From positions 1 to 37,675 of the forward strand of contig CANFGZ010000003.1 of assembly GCA_947446585.1 (NCBI GenBank): 37,675 nt of DNA. Reading direction: 5' to 3'. The first letter of the stretch is position 1, and each line of letters starts with the position of its first letter. This DNA comes from Chitinophagaceae bacterium. Its GTDB lineage: Bacteria > Bacteroidota > Bacteroidia > Chitinophagales > Chitinophagaceae. The position numbers and the translations under genes were made by a program. Below the pieces are notes generated by a model. The model was not told the origin of the DNA, made no database searches, and saw only the letters and a program-made list of their open reading frames with translations. Of the stretch, positions 28,647-37,675 are shown one piece after another.

Positions 28647-29015
28647 TTAACAAACTGCATTGGGATTAGGGTAATTATCACTTTGATCTTCAAATGTATT
28701 ATCCAAGCAAACAAAATCTTTTTCTACAAGCAGAAATAAATATTTATCATTTCCAATTTGCATCTTGTGTTCAAATCCTACCTGATCCGTATTTGTCCAT
28801 TCTTCAGCAATTTTTTTTGGAACATGAATAGTGATTTTGTTTCCGGAATAATCTGCAAAAAGAAAATCATTTTCTGCACATGATTCCATTCTGTAAGAGA
28901 AATGATTAATACCGAATTCTGTTTTTTCTTCAATAAAACCATGAATCGAAAAATGATCCACTTCTTTTTTTGTTAATCTAAATCTGATAGAATTTCCTTT
29001 GATTCTAATCTTCAT
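28647..29015 (-). CDS. Hypothetical protein in molybdopterin cluster
   Basis: 122 aa, same strand, 12 bp from the oxidoreductase gene. Confidence 0.8.
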   Translation of the reverse strand: MKIRIKGNSIRFRLTKKEVDHFSIHGFIEEKTEFGINHFSYRMESCAENDFLFADYSGNKITIHVPKKIAEEWTNTDQVGFEHKMQIGNDKYLFLLVEKDFVCLDNTFEDQSDNYPNPNAVC

Positions 29016-29059
29016 TATTTTTTTATTTGATTGCCTAAAAATAAGTCCAAAAAATCAGA

Positions 29060-29905
29060 TTACCATTGAATTCTCTGAGGATTTGAATACACGTTGAAGC
29101 GATTGTTTTTTAAAAACCCAACTAAGGTAATATCAAATTTTATCGCCGTTTCAACAGCTAAGCTTGATGGGGCTCCAACAGCGCAAATAATTGATATGCC
29201 AGCCATGGCTGATTTTTGCAACAATTCGAAACTTGCTCTGCCACTGAGTAATAATACACTATTATCGGGTATAATTTTTTTATCGGAAGATTTTAAAAAA
29301 TAGTTGCCAATTAATTTATCTAGGGCATTATGTCTTCCAACGTCTTCTCGCATTTCTAAAAGCAGACCTTCTTTATTAAATAATGCTGCTGCATGAATGC
29401 CTCCCGTATGTTTGAAAATATTTTGTTGGGTACTTAATAATTCCGGAAGCTGAATGATAATGTCTTTTGAAACGATGAAATTTTCTTTGGAAGAAATACC
29501 TGGCGCAATAGTGTAAATAGCATCAATACTTGACTTTCCACAAACACCACATGCCGATGTGGTATAAAAATTTCTTTGTAATAACGATTTATCTATTACG
29601 ACATCCTGATTGCATTCAATATTAATGGTATTTTGAAAATCCAGATGCCGAGATGCAAGCTGGTCTGATTTTAGCTGATCAATGCTGGTTATAATTCCTT
29701 CTGTAAACAAAAATCCAACAGCCAATTCGTAATCATTTCCTGGAGTCCTCATCGTAATTGATACATTCATTAACTGTCTTTCGTTTGTAATACCATGAAT
29801 CAATTTAATTTCCAGGGGTTCTTCAACAGCAATCAAATCATCTGTAGTAGTTAGAATTCCATCTTTGTAATTGTGTATTTGGATTTCGTTTATTGAATGG
29901 TTCAT
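29060..29905 (-). CDS. fdhD: Formate dehydrogenase accessory sulfurtransferase FdhD
   Basis: TTSACGVCGKSSIDAI (CxxC), GGIHAAALF, EDVGRHNALDKLIG, GRASFELLQKSAMAGI, VGAPSSLAVE. Confidence 0.97.
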   Translation of the reverse strand: MNHSINEIQIHNYKDGILTTTDDLIAVEEPLEIKLIHGITNERQLMNVSITMRTPGNDYELAVGFLFTEGIITSIDQLKSDQLASRHLDFQNTINIECNQDVVIDKSLLQRNFYTTSACGVCGKSSIDAIYTIAPGISSKENFIVSKDIIIQLPELLSTQQNIFKHTGGIHAAALFNKEGLLLEMREDVGRHNALDKLIGNYFLKSSDKKIIPDNSVLLLSGRASFELLQKSAMAGISIICAVGAPSSLAVETAIKFDITLVGFLKNNRFNVYSNPQRIQW

Positions 29906-30993
29906 TTAAATGGTTTATTATGAAAGGAACGAAAATCTTCTGGTGTATCAAAGCTCTTCAAAAAAGATTCATCTTCAACAAGAATTTTAAGTGTATTCAA
30001 TTTATCTAACAATTTTTTAATTGAAGTATTCCCAGATGTAAACGAATGAAATAATTTTTCTTTAACTGAATTATTATAAAACGTGAGCAACGGTTCGTTG
30101 ATGGTATGATTCGATTGTCGTACATAACATACCGCGTCGAAACCATATTGACTTAAAGTAGCCAGTGTTTCAATATGATGTTGTTGAATAAGCGGATAGT
30201 CGCAACCCACAAGAATAATTGAATCATCCGGCTTATTTCGAAATGCAGTTAGTAACCCTGAAATAGGTCCATTGTTTTTAAATTCAACATCATCTTTTAA
30301 AGAAGCATATTCATTGCTGATTTTTTTTTGTTGTAAATCATTGCAGGAAATTAAAACCGGTATTTTTAAATTGATGAAATGCTGAGCAATGAATTTATAT
30401 TGTTCTTGTTGATGATATTTTAAAAAGGCTTTATCTGCGCCCATTCGCGAACTTTTGCCTCCGCATAGTACAAGTCCGGATAAAATAACAGGCTTTAATG
30501 TTTTATTATTGAAATCAAAATGATCAGCCGTAATTACTTTCGCATCTTGAATATTAAATTTCGATATTACTTCTTTCAGCAAAGTATCTCTTACTATCAA
30601 GACCAACCTATGGTTACTGTTAGGTTGCCGAATAATTTGTAAATGATGAATCAAAGATTTAAAAAAACCTTTTTCAATCAATTCGAGCTTTCCTATTTCA
30701 TCAATGATGATTTCTGAATTTTCTTTCGGTTGGATGTTAATGAGATAATCATTAGAAATATCAAAAGCTTTGTTTAAAAAATTAAACCGGCCAATTGTTG
30801 TTGACTCTTCAGGTTTTAGTGTTTCAAAATCAATTAGATTTCTTTTTCCTATTAATAATATTTTTCGAACGCCGTTTACATCTGGAGACAGAACACCATC
30901 TGTGTCTGTAATTAAATTTATCCTGTTCATTAAGGCGGTGGTTTTGCCCGAACGAATTGGTTGTGAGATGATAATTATTTTAGCGTTATTCAT
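29902..30993 (-). CDS. Fusion: THEP1-like nucleoside-triphosphatase + MobA molybdenum cofactor guanylyltransferase
   Basis: N-term IIISQPIRSGKTTALMN...IIDEIGKLELIE (THEP1-like); C-term LSGLVLCGGKSSRMGADKAFLKY...NNGPISGLLTAF...LVGCDYPLI (MobA). Confidence 0.85.
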   Translation of the reverse strand: MNNAKIIIISQPIRSGKTTALMNRINLITDTDGVLSPDVNGVRKILLIGKRNLIDFETLKPEESTTIGRFNFLNKAFDISNDYLINIQPKENSEIIIDEIGKLELIEKGFFKSLIHHLQIIRQPNSNHRLVLIVRDTLLKEVISKFNIQDAKVITADHFDFNNKTLKPVILSGLVLCGGKSSRMGADKAFLKYHQQEQYKFIAQHFINLKIPVLISCNDLQQKKISNEYASLKDDVEFKNNGPISGLLTAFRNKPDDSIILVGCDYPLIQQHHIETLATLSQYGFDAVCYVRQSNHTINEPLLTFYNNSVKEKLFHSFTSGNTSIKKLLDKLNTLKILVEDESFLKSFDTPEDFRSFHNKPFK

Positions 30994-31966
30994 CTATGTT
31001 ATCGGAGATGGAGAAATGAATTAAATACAAAATAAAATACTTATACCTGTTGATACCATTAAATGATTTTTTTGCCAGAGCATAAGAAGGTGCAACATAA
31101 CTTCTAATTTTAGGCATCAAATTCATGACCTGAGTAAACTCTTCTTTTTTATTTTTTCCTAAATTATTAATCAGTAAAACAATCAAAGGTCTTACTATTA
31201 CAAACAACAGCATCGTTACAGCCAATGAACGTAAGACGATATATACAACGTGATTAATTTTTCCATCAATAAAAAATATTATGGCAATGAATGAAAGAAC
31301 CAATAAATAAGAAAGCCATTTGAATTTATTTTTCCTTTCATTAAATATTACTGATGCCTTTTCAATTTTAATATTTTCTGATTTTATTTTATCTAAAGCA
31401 ACAGGCATTCCGCTGATGAAAATTCCGAGTATTAATCCCCAGGCTGCATAAATAATAATATATGCGGCAACCATCCATAAAGAAAAAGAAAAATTATTGG
31501 GTAAATGTAAATCTTCAAGCACAGATTTTACAAAAATGTCCAGCGCCACCCATACCGATTTCCCAAAAATCAAAGTGGTAAATAAAAATTTTTGTACGGC
31601 CGATTCGGTAATTGCAAGGAAGCCATAAAGAGGTGCTGATCGTTTAAAGTTTTTTGAGACAGAAAATATAACAGCGCCCAAAAAACCCTGAAATGACACC
31701 GCAATGTATGCGGGAACTGGCGTGTGGGGACTAACTCCTGCTTTCACCATTAATACAATAATGGTGGCCTTCATCACTTCTTTGAAAACAGAATGAGCAT
31801 GAAAAGAAATTAATGCAATAGAAATGACGGCCAGACCTCCAACAAATATTCCGGTAAATGGAATCTTTAAGGCATGCATAATTCCACCCAGTGCACATTC
31901 TGATAATGCCCATAAAGCAGTAAGTCTGGTGATAATAATTGATTGATGATTTGCTGAGGCAGACAT
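30986..31966 (-). CDS. Multi-TM membrane protein of unknown function, coupled to THEP1-MobA
   Basis: Start revised to MSASANHQSIIITRL (31966); several TM segments; overlaps 30993 gene by 8 nt. Confidence 0.8.
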   Translation of the reverse strand: MSASANHQSIIITRLTALWALSECALGGIMHALKIPFTGIFVGGLAVISIALISFHAHSVFKEVMKATIIVLMVKAGVSPHTPVPAYIAVSFQGFLGAVIFSVSKNFKRSAPLYGFLAITESAVQKFLFTTLIFGKSVWVALDIFVKSVLEDLHLPNNFSFSLWMVAAYIIIYAAWGLILGIFISGMPVALDKIKSENIKIEKASVIFNERKNKFKWLSYLLVLSFIAIIFFIDGKINHVVYIVLRSLAVTMLLFVIVRPLIVLLINNLGKNKKEEFTQVMNLMPKIRSYVAPSYALAKKSFNGINRYKYFILYLIHFSISDNIDE

Positions 31967-31974
31967 TGATTTTA

Positions 31975-33378
31975 TTATTTCAAATCTATTTCTCTTTCGT
32001 TTTCCCAATCTGCTTTTATAGATATTTTTTGTGGAAGCGTTGTTGCTCTTTCTGGTTGTAATTTTTTTGAATAATCTCCCGGATCCCATTTGCCATTATT
32101 GTTTTCATCATATAGCAATTGCACATCGTATTCGCCAGGTAAAATCATTTTTACATCCCATTCATTAGCTATTACTGGAAATTTCCATTTAATTGATTCT
32201 CCTTCCATGAATTCTAAAATTGGATGCCTGGAAAGATCGATATTCTTAAAAGTTAATTTTAAAGAACCGTAGTCTGTTGTATTTTTAGTAATAAAATTAA
32301 GTGTGTCATTTACTAAAAGTGTGAGGCCCGAAGAGTCTTCAAATGCTCCTTTGAAAACAATCAGCTTAATCATCATATTTGGTTGCCATTTTTCGGATAT
32401 AGAAATTTTCTTTCTGGAACTATCAATACTGAAACGAGCTGTTGATAATTTTTTATAATTGGTATCACAAATAATAACTGAATCCAGATTAATGTTTTTT
32501 AGTGCACTTTTGAAGATGATTTCAAAAGGTTCTAACAAATCCTGTTTCCCCGAAGAAAGATTATTGCTAAACTTTAATTTCTTATCCGCTAATTTTTTTT
32601 CAACAGAATGAGAAGTAGGAGATTCTATTTTTTCGGCATAAGCAAATAAATTAATGGGTAGCGTTTTTTGTCCGGTATTTATTATTTCGTCGTAAAAAGC
32701 GAATGTTTCAGTTTTTGTATTGTACCATTTATTACCATCACCATCTTTTAAAGCATAAATTCTGAAATTATCTGAGGGCAAATATTTAAATGTAAAGCTT
32801 CCATCACCTTTTAACCGACTTATATAATCCGGTTTTTTTGAATTGATTGCAGTATCGGTTGCATTTCTATAAAGTAACACCAAAATAGTACTGTCTACTT
32901 TTCCATTTTGTGCCAATAAAACCTTTCCTGTTAATTCCAACGAATCAATTGAATTCCCAGTAGAAAAAATATAAGAAAAATCCTTAAGCACGTTTCCTTC
33001 ATTAATATCTTTTATGGCATTTCCAAAATTGATACTGTAGGTGGTGTTGGGATTTAAAGTGTCTTTTAATTTTATTGTAATTGTTCTGAGATTTGAATTA
33101 ATCGATGGGTTAATTTTCTGTAATGGAGAAACCAATAGATTTGATTGCAAATCCTGCAGCTCTATAAATTCATTAAACGTCAGCGTGATTTTATTTTCAG
33201 TAAAATTAATTTTATTTAATTCGGGCAGGGCCTTAACCAATTTCGGTGCAGTAGTATCTTTTGGACCGCCCGTTGGAGCACTTATCTGAGCACAACCACC
33301 TGAAATCATTGCGATTAATTGTGCAATAAATACGACACATAAAAATCTAATTACATTATCTTTCATCCCAAATTTCAT
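31975..33378 (-). CDS. Lipoprotein with SbsA-type Ig-like domain
   Basis: Lipobox ISGGCAQISAPTGGPKDTTAPKLV; Ig-like KITLTFNEFIELQDL; FDENNNGKWDPGDY-like ending. Confidence 0.85.
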   Translation of the reverse strand: MKFGMKDNVIRFLCVVFIAQLIAMISGGCAQISAPTGGPKDTTAPKLVKALPELNKINFTENKITLTFNEFIELQDLQSNLLVSPLQKINPSINSNLRTITIKLKDTLNPNTTYSINFGNAIKDINEGNVLKDFSYIFSTGNSIDSLELTGKVLLAQNGKVDSTILVLLYRNATDTAINSKKPDYISRLKGDGSFTFKYLPSDNFRIYALKDGDGNKWYNTKTETFAFYDEIINTGQKTLPINLFAYAEKIESPTSHSVEKKLADKKLKFSNNLSSGKQDLLEPFEIIFKSALKNINLDSVIICDTNYKKLSTARFSIDSSRKKISISEKWQPNMMIKLIVFKGAFEDSSGLTLLVNDTLNFITKNTTDYGSLKLTFKNIDLSRHPILEFMEGESIKWKFPVIANEWDVKMILPGEYDVQLLYDENNNGKWDPGDYSKKLQPERATTLPQKISIKADWENEREIDLK

Positions 33379-33417
33379 TATTAAAGCGTAAAAGTAAAGA
33401 ATGTTAATCGTCTTCGA

Positions 33418-36400
33418 TTAAACTTCTTCTGTTTCCTGTTCATGCAATTTTACAGCAAGTTTATTTGTTTTTACAAAACTGCACCAATGGCATTCTTCTT
33501 TACCACATCCAATGTAAAATTCTCTGTTTTGAATTTTTTTCCAGGTTTGTTTGATTTGCTGTGTCACTGTTGTCAAATCTTCTGGCTGCAACTGTACTTT
33601 TTGTTTTTTATATTTTTTCTTTTTATCAGGTTCAATGAAATCAAATTCGCAGCTTACTGCAGTCCAGTCTTTTCCGGATTTGTTATCTACCAAAAGTTTA
33701 TAAAATACGGCCTGTCTCCAATAATCACCGCCGTTAGGTTCTTTTGCTGAAGGGCCTTTTAATTTATCAAGTCCTTTATCAGGATCACCAGATTTATAAT
33801 CAACCACATTTACATTTTTGCCATCAAATTCAAGTTTATCTAGTTTGCCTTTTATGGGAACGCCTTCAATAACGCCCGTGATGCTGTGTTCAAGTAAAAT
33901 GATTTTATTAACATGATTGATGTAAGTATCATAATAATTACCAAGTACTTCATGACCATGTTCTAATCTTCTGTTGAATTGTTCTTTTGAAAAACTTTCC
34001 CGGTGTTTGTTCATGTAAAATTCAAAAAGTTCGATGAATATTTTTTTGGAAGGAAATTCCTGTTGTGGGTGGTTCTTCATTTTATCGAACAAATAATGTA
34101 ACGCATAGTGTACCGCCGAACCAAATTCAGTGGCTTCGTTTTTAGCTGAAGGAATGCGAATAAAATTATTGTAGTAAAATCCGAGCGGGCATTTCAGATA
34201 ACTATTCAGTGCTGTTACATTCATTACAAATCTTTCAAGAATCGGAGCCACCAAATCATCTTCAAGTTTTTCAACTTCGGGAGAAGCGCCCTGACCAAAT
34301 ATCAAAATGCTGAATTCGGAAACCACATCTGTATTCAGTACTATTGATTCTGTGGGCAACTGATATTGCTCCTGTATCTCAGCAATAAACATGGAAGGCT
34401 CAATTGGCTTTCCGTCGTTTTTAAATTTGCTGTAAGAGATAAACAAATGTTGTTCGGCACGAGTTATCGCTACATAAAACAATCTTCTTAATTCCTGATG
34501 ATCTTTGGCTGAAGTGATGGAACCAAAAACAGTATCCGGAATTTTGTAATTTTTATTTCCTGGTTTTTTCTTCTCCCAAACATCTGCATTAGCACCCACT
34601 ATAAAAACATATTCAAACTCGAGGCCCTTTGAACCATGCGCGGTCATTAAGTTTACGCCTTTCTCACTTCCGCTTACCTGTACCAGTGGAATGGTAATCT
34701 TTTCTGTTTCCATTAGCTCGATAAGGGTTACCAGCTTTTGCAGATCGAGAAAAGGATTGCGGTGGGTTTCATCTTTTATGAAATCAAATAATGCGGTCAG
34801 TATCTGAAGTTGCCAGTGTTTGTCGTGACTATTCATAACCGTGGAAATAACTCCGGTTTCACGGATGATTTCTTCAAACAGCAGCTGTAAAGTATTATTG
34901 GATACTGCAGTAATTAATTTTTCTATGATTTCCGAAGCCCTCTTTAAAGATTCGCTGATATTTGGATTAAATAAATCTTTTGAAGGTGTATTGATTTTTT
35001 CCTGCAGTAATTCACGAATAGACGTTTTGTTTTCTTTATATTTTCTATCCGCAACCTGCATTGAAATTTTTGCAATTTCAATAGGCTTAATTTCAAACCA
35101 ATCGAAATGCAGTATTTCGAACAGCATTTCGTCGCCACTGTAAGCAATGTAATGTTCTGAAGCCAGGTATTTTAATATTAAAATTAATTTCTGTGCCAAA
35201 GGCAATTCTAAAGCATTCATGTGGCGTTTACTGTACACCGGTATATTCATCAGATTAAAATACTGAGAAAGTGTTTCGCCATATTTATTTTCTTTATAAA
35301 TAATTCCAATCTTTCCGGGCGCTGTACCATTATTCAGCAACGATTCTGTTTTTTTTACAATACCAATCATTTCATGACGTTGCGTTTCATATTCATGAAT
35401 TACCGGAAGGTGAGTAAGATGATTAATATTGCTGTTTGAAGCAAGCAACTCTTTGCTTAATCCTTCAATCTGATTTACTAATCTATCGGCATTTCTACTG
35501 ATTAATGCTTTTGAGGTATCTAAAATAGGTTGAGTAGATCGGTAATTACTGGTCAGCACTATTTTAATCAAATCATCGCTGTAAGTTGTTGCAAAGTGAA
35601 GCATGTTTTCAACATTGGCACCCTGAAAGCGATAAATACTTTGGTCATCATCTCCCACAACAAAAACATTAGGTTTATCCCAGAAACTGATGAGCAGCTT
35701 TACCAGCTGATTCTGCGTGCCACTGGTATCCTGATATTCGTCAACCAAAATATATTGATACTTCTCCTGATAACCAGCAAGCAAATTTGCATTTTCACTA
35801 AGGGCCTGTAATACCCAATTAATCATATCATCAAAATCGTAACGATTTATTTTTTTCATTAATGCTTTAAACCGTTCGAATTGATTTACTGCCGCTTTGA
35901 GCTTGTCCATTTTTTCCAACTCATCATAATATGCGGGCTTCAAGTCTCCTTTTTTAAAGTTTCCTCTATTTACTTTATAAATAAATTCTTCTCTGTTGGG
36001 TAAATCTTTGATATATGAATCAATACATCTAATTAAAAAATCAGGAGTCCAACCTTCTCTTTTCATGCTACCAAATAAGGCTTCCAGAGGCGTAGCTTCA
36101 TAATATACATCTCCTCTGTATCTTTTGAGTACATGATTTTTAGGAAGCGTATCAATGAGTTCTTTATAGAGTTGTATTTTTTCAAGTTCTGAAATAGGAT
36201 CTAATGTGTTTTTTTCAAACAACGTAAGATTGTCCTGAATGATGTCATTACAGAAAGCGTGAAAAGTATAGATATTAACTTTGTAGGCATCGGGACCAAT
36301 AAATTGCAATAGTCTTTTTCGCATGGCCACAACGCCTGCATCGGTGTAAGTAAGACAAAGAATATTTTCAGGACTGGCATCTGTATCCAATAAAATCTTT

Positions 36401-36558
36401 CCTATTCTGCTGGCAAGGATTTGCGTTTTGCCTGTGCCCGGTCCGGCAATCACCATAACCGGACCTTCAATGGTATCTACGGCTATTCGTTGCTGTGGGT
36501 TTAATTTCTGATATTCTTTTTCGTAAGTTTCCTGTAGCTTTTTTCTTTGAGTGGACAT
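33418..36558 (-). CDS. UvrD/Rep-type DNA helicase with C-terminal PD-(D/E)XK nuclease domain
   Basis: LNPQQRIAVDTIEGPVMVIAGPGTGKT, VDEYQDTS, VVGDDDQSIYRFQGA, TAHGSKGLEFEYVFI, RRLFYVAITRA; C-term FGSAVHYALH...GKLDKLEFDGKNVNVVDYKSG; CGKEECHWC. Confidence 0.95.
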   Translation of the reverse strand: MSTQRKKLQETYEKEYQKLNPQQRIAVDTIEGPVMVIAGPGTGKTQILASRIGKILLDTDASPENILCLTYTDAGVVAMRKRLLQFIGPDAYKVNIYTFHAFCNDIIQDNLTLFEKNTLDPISELEKIQLYKELIDTLPKNHVLKRYRGDVYYEATPLEALFGSMKREGWTPDFLIRCIDSYIKDLPNREEFIYKVNRGNFKKGDLKPAYYDELEKMDKLKAAVNQFERFKALMKKINRYDFDDMINWVLQALSENANLLAGYQEKYQYILVDEYQDTSGTQNQLVKLLISFWDKPNVFVVGDDDQSIYRFQGANVENMLHFATTYSDDLIKIVLTSNYRSTQPILDTSKALISRNADRLVNQIEGLSKELLASNSNINHLTHLPVIHEYETQRHEMIGIVKKTESLLNNGTAPGKIGIIYKENKYGETLSQYFNLMNIPVYSKRHMNALELPLAQKLILILKYLASEHYIAYSGDEMLFEILHFDWFEIKPIEIAKISMQVADRKYKENKTSIRELLQEKINTPSKDLFNPNISESLKRASEIIEKLITAVSNNTLQLLFEEIIRETGVISTVMNSHDKHWQLQILTALFDFIKDETHRNPFLDLQKLVTLIELMETEKITIPLVQVSGSEKGVNLMTAHGSKGLEFEYVFIVGANADVWEKKKPGNKNYKIPDTVFGSITSAKDHQELRRLFYVAITRAEQHLFISYSKFKNDGKPIEPSMFIAEIQEQYQLPTESIVLNTDVVSEFSILIFGQGASPEVEKLEDDLVAPILERFVMNVTALNSYLKCPLGFYYNNFIRIPSAKNEATEFGSAVHYALHYLFDKMKNHPQQEFPSKKIFIELFEFYMNKHRESFSKEQFNRRLEHGHEVLGNYYDTYINHVNKIILLEHSITGVIEGVPIKGKLDKLEFDGKNVNVVDYKSGDPDKGLDKLKGPSAKEPNGGDYWRQAVFYKLLVDNKSGKDWTAVSCEFDFIEPDKKKKYKKQKVQLQPEDLTTVTQQIKQTWKKIQNREFYIGCGKEECHWCSFVKTNKLAVKLHEQETEEV

Positions 36559-36562
36559 GGAG

Positions 36563-36570
36563 CAAAGGTA
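36563..36570 (-). promoter_or_regulatory. -7 element TACCTTTG, 4 nt before helicase ATG
   Basis: Minus strand TACCTTTG-CTCC-ATG. Confidence 0.5.
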
Positions 36571-36604
36571 AATGTTTGGGGTGGAACTGGAGGGGATGGA
36601 TCAA

Positions 36605-36666
36605 CTAGATAAGCTGGATAGGCTAGATAAGCTAGATAGGCTGGATAGGCTAGATAAGCTGGATAA
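36605..36666. repeat. 9-bp tandem repeat CT(A/G)GATA(A/G)G, about 7 copies
   Basis: CTAGATAAG CTGGATAGG CTAGATAAG CTAGATAGG CTGGATAGG CTAGATAAG CTGGATAA; inverted arm at 36687-36715 (CTTATCCAGCTCTATCCATCTAATCTATC). Confidence 0.9.
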
Positions 36667-36750
36667 TGCCGATCGTTACGAAACTGCTTATCCAGCTCTA
36701 TCCATCTAATCTATCAGAGAACCTTTTCATTACTTAATTGTTATAATTTC

Positions 36751-37215
36751 ATGAGCAAAGTATACAGCATCAAAACCATTCAGTTACTGAAAATCAGTAT
36801 GGATGAGGCCTGGGATTTTTTCAGCAGTCCGAAAAACCTTCAAAAAATAACGCCTTCACAACTGGGATTTAAAATTATTTCGAAACATCATGGAGAAAAA
36901 ATGTATCCCGGACAAATCATTGAATATATGGTGAGTCCGGTTTTAGGCATTCCGCTTTACTGGATGACAGAAATTACTCATGTGGAAGATAAAAAGTATT
37001 TCATTGATGAACAGCGATTTGGACCTTATTCGCTTTGGCATCATCAGCACCATTTCAGGGAAGTAGAAGGAGGAGTTGAAATGACAGATATAGTTCATTA
37101 TAAATTACCTCTGGGATTTCTGGGAGATATTGCCAATAGCTTATTTGTAAAAAAACAATTGAAAGGCATTTTTGACTATCGACATAAGATAGTTGAAGAA
37201 AAGTTTAATTCGTAA
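36751..37215 (+). CDS. SRPBCC family protein
   Basis: MDEAWDFFSSPKNLQKITPSQLGFKI...WMTEITHVEDKKYFIDEQRFGPYSLWHHQHHF...DIVHYKLPLG. Confidence 0.88.
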   Translation: MSKVYSIKTIQLLKISMDEAWDFFSSPKNLQKITPSQLGFKIISKHHGEKMYPGQIIEYMVSPVLGIPLYWMTEITHVEDKKYFIDEQRFGPYSLWHHQHHFREVEGGVEMTDIVHYKLPLGFLGDIANSLFVKKQLKGIFDYRHKIVEEKFNS

Positions 37216-37257
37216 AGGATAAGAAAGGCGTTACGTCCATGCTTCTTTTTCCAAATA

Positions 37258-37675
37258 CTATCCTGGCATTCTTGTGATATATTTCTCTATCTGCTTAATC
37301 TGATCTACAATCTGTGGTGTTGTAGCTTTGAATGATTTTGCTTTTCTGAAATATTCTTTTGCCGCTCTGAATTCTCTTTTATTCATCATTATTGAACACA
37401 ATTGTAAATAAGCTGCTGCGTTATTTTCGCTATCTGGCAACCCTGCTCTTATAGCCTGACGAATGTAGGCTTCTCCTTGCTTCATGTCTCCTTTCTGAAT
37501 ACAAAGCATTCCTAATTGCAATTTACTGGGTCCTTCAGCTTGCTGGGTTAAAGAACCTCCCAATGAAAGTCCTTTTTTCATTAATCTTTCAGCCCCATCA
37601 AAATCCTGATTGGCCATAGCCAAATTACCCTGAATAGTATAATAAACCGATCGGATGGGCTTGATTAATAGTGCA
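37258..37675 (-). CDS. TPR-repeat protein, partial (runs off window edge)
   Basis: Frame open to the edge beyond the tracked Met (...ALLIKPIRSVYYTIQGNLAMANQDFDGAERLMKKG); TPR-like repeats (LGMLCIQKGDMKQGEAYIRQAIRAG). Confidence 0.8.
   Translation of the reverse strand, partial: ALLIKPIRSVYYTIQGNLAMANQDFDGAERLMKKGLSLGGSLTQQAEGPSKLQLGMLCIQKGDMKQGEAYIRQAIRAGLPDSENNAAAYLQLCSIMMNKREFRAAKEYFRKAKSFKATTPQIVDQIKQIEKYITRMPG

Noticed and set aside
31967-32089. N-terminal extension of the membrane protein ORF
   Set aside because: Overlaps the Ig-like lipoprotein gene out of frame; MSASANHQ start is more plausible.
36605-36715. CRISPR array
   Set aside because: Units are 9 bp with no spacers and no cas genes nearby.

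Overview
AT-rich Bacteroidota (probably Chitinophagaceae-like) chromosomal window, densely coding. I saw no tRNA, rRNA, CRISPR array or recognisable transposase. Contents in order: partial secreted protein; ABC-F ATPase; Hsp20, a small coiled-coil gene, a receiver-Crp/Fnr response regulator and a PAS histidine kinase; outer-membrane barrels; YtcJ-like amidohydrolase lipoprotein; alpha/beta hydrolase lipoprotein; YHYH protein; TIG-PEBP protein; two tandem T9SS-type metallophosphoesterases; a 5'-truncated SGNH-hydrolase remnant; pdxH; an untracked 42-aa THX-like ribosomal protein; HU; DUF4286; exonuclease III; a methionine synthase split into two genes; recR; a molybdopterin cluster (FdhF/YdeP-type oxidoreductase, FdhD, THEP1-MobA fusion, membrane protein); an Ig-like lipoprotein; a UvrD-type helicase-nuclease; an SRPBCC protein; and a partial TPR protein. 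Best leads: (1) a candidate H-type pseudoknot leader RNA starting right at a predicted promoter upstream of the split methionine synthase; (2) TGAT-N4-ATCA palindromes around the receiver-Crp/histidine kinase/Hsp20 locus; (3) related inverted-repeat elements on both sides of the homocysteine-methyltransferase half-gene, one overlapping its stop codon; (4) three genes with a TAnnTTTG promoter box 4-5 nt before ATG, implying leaderless mRNAs; (5) a THEP1-MobA fusion next to a membrane protein. All calls are from reading the sequence; no searches were run.
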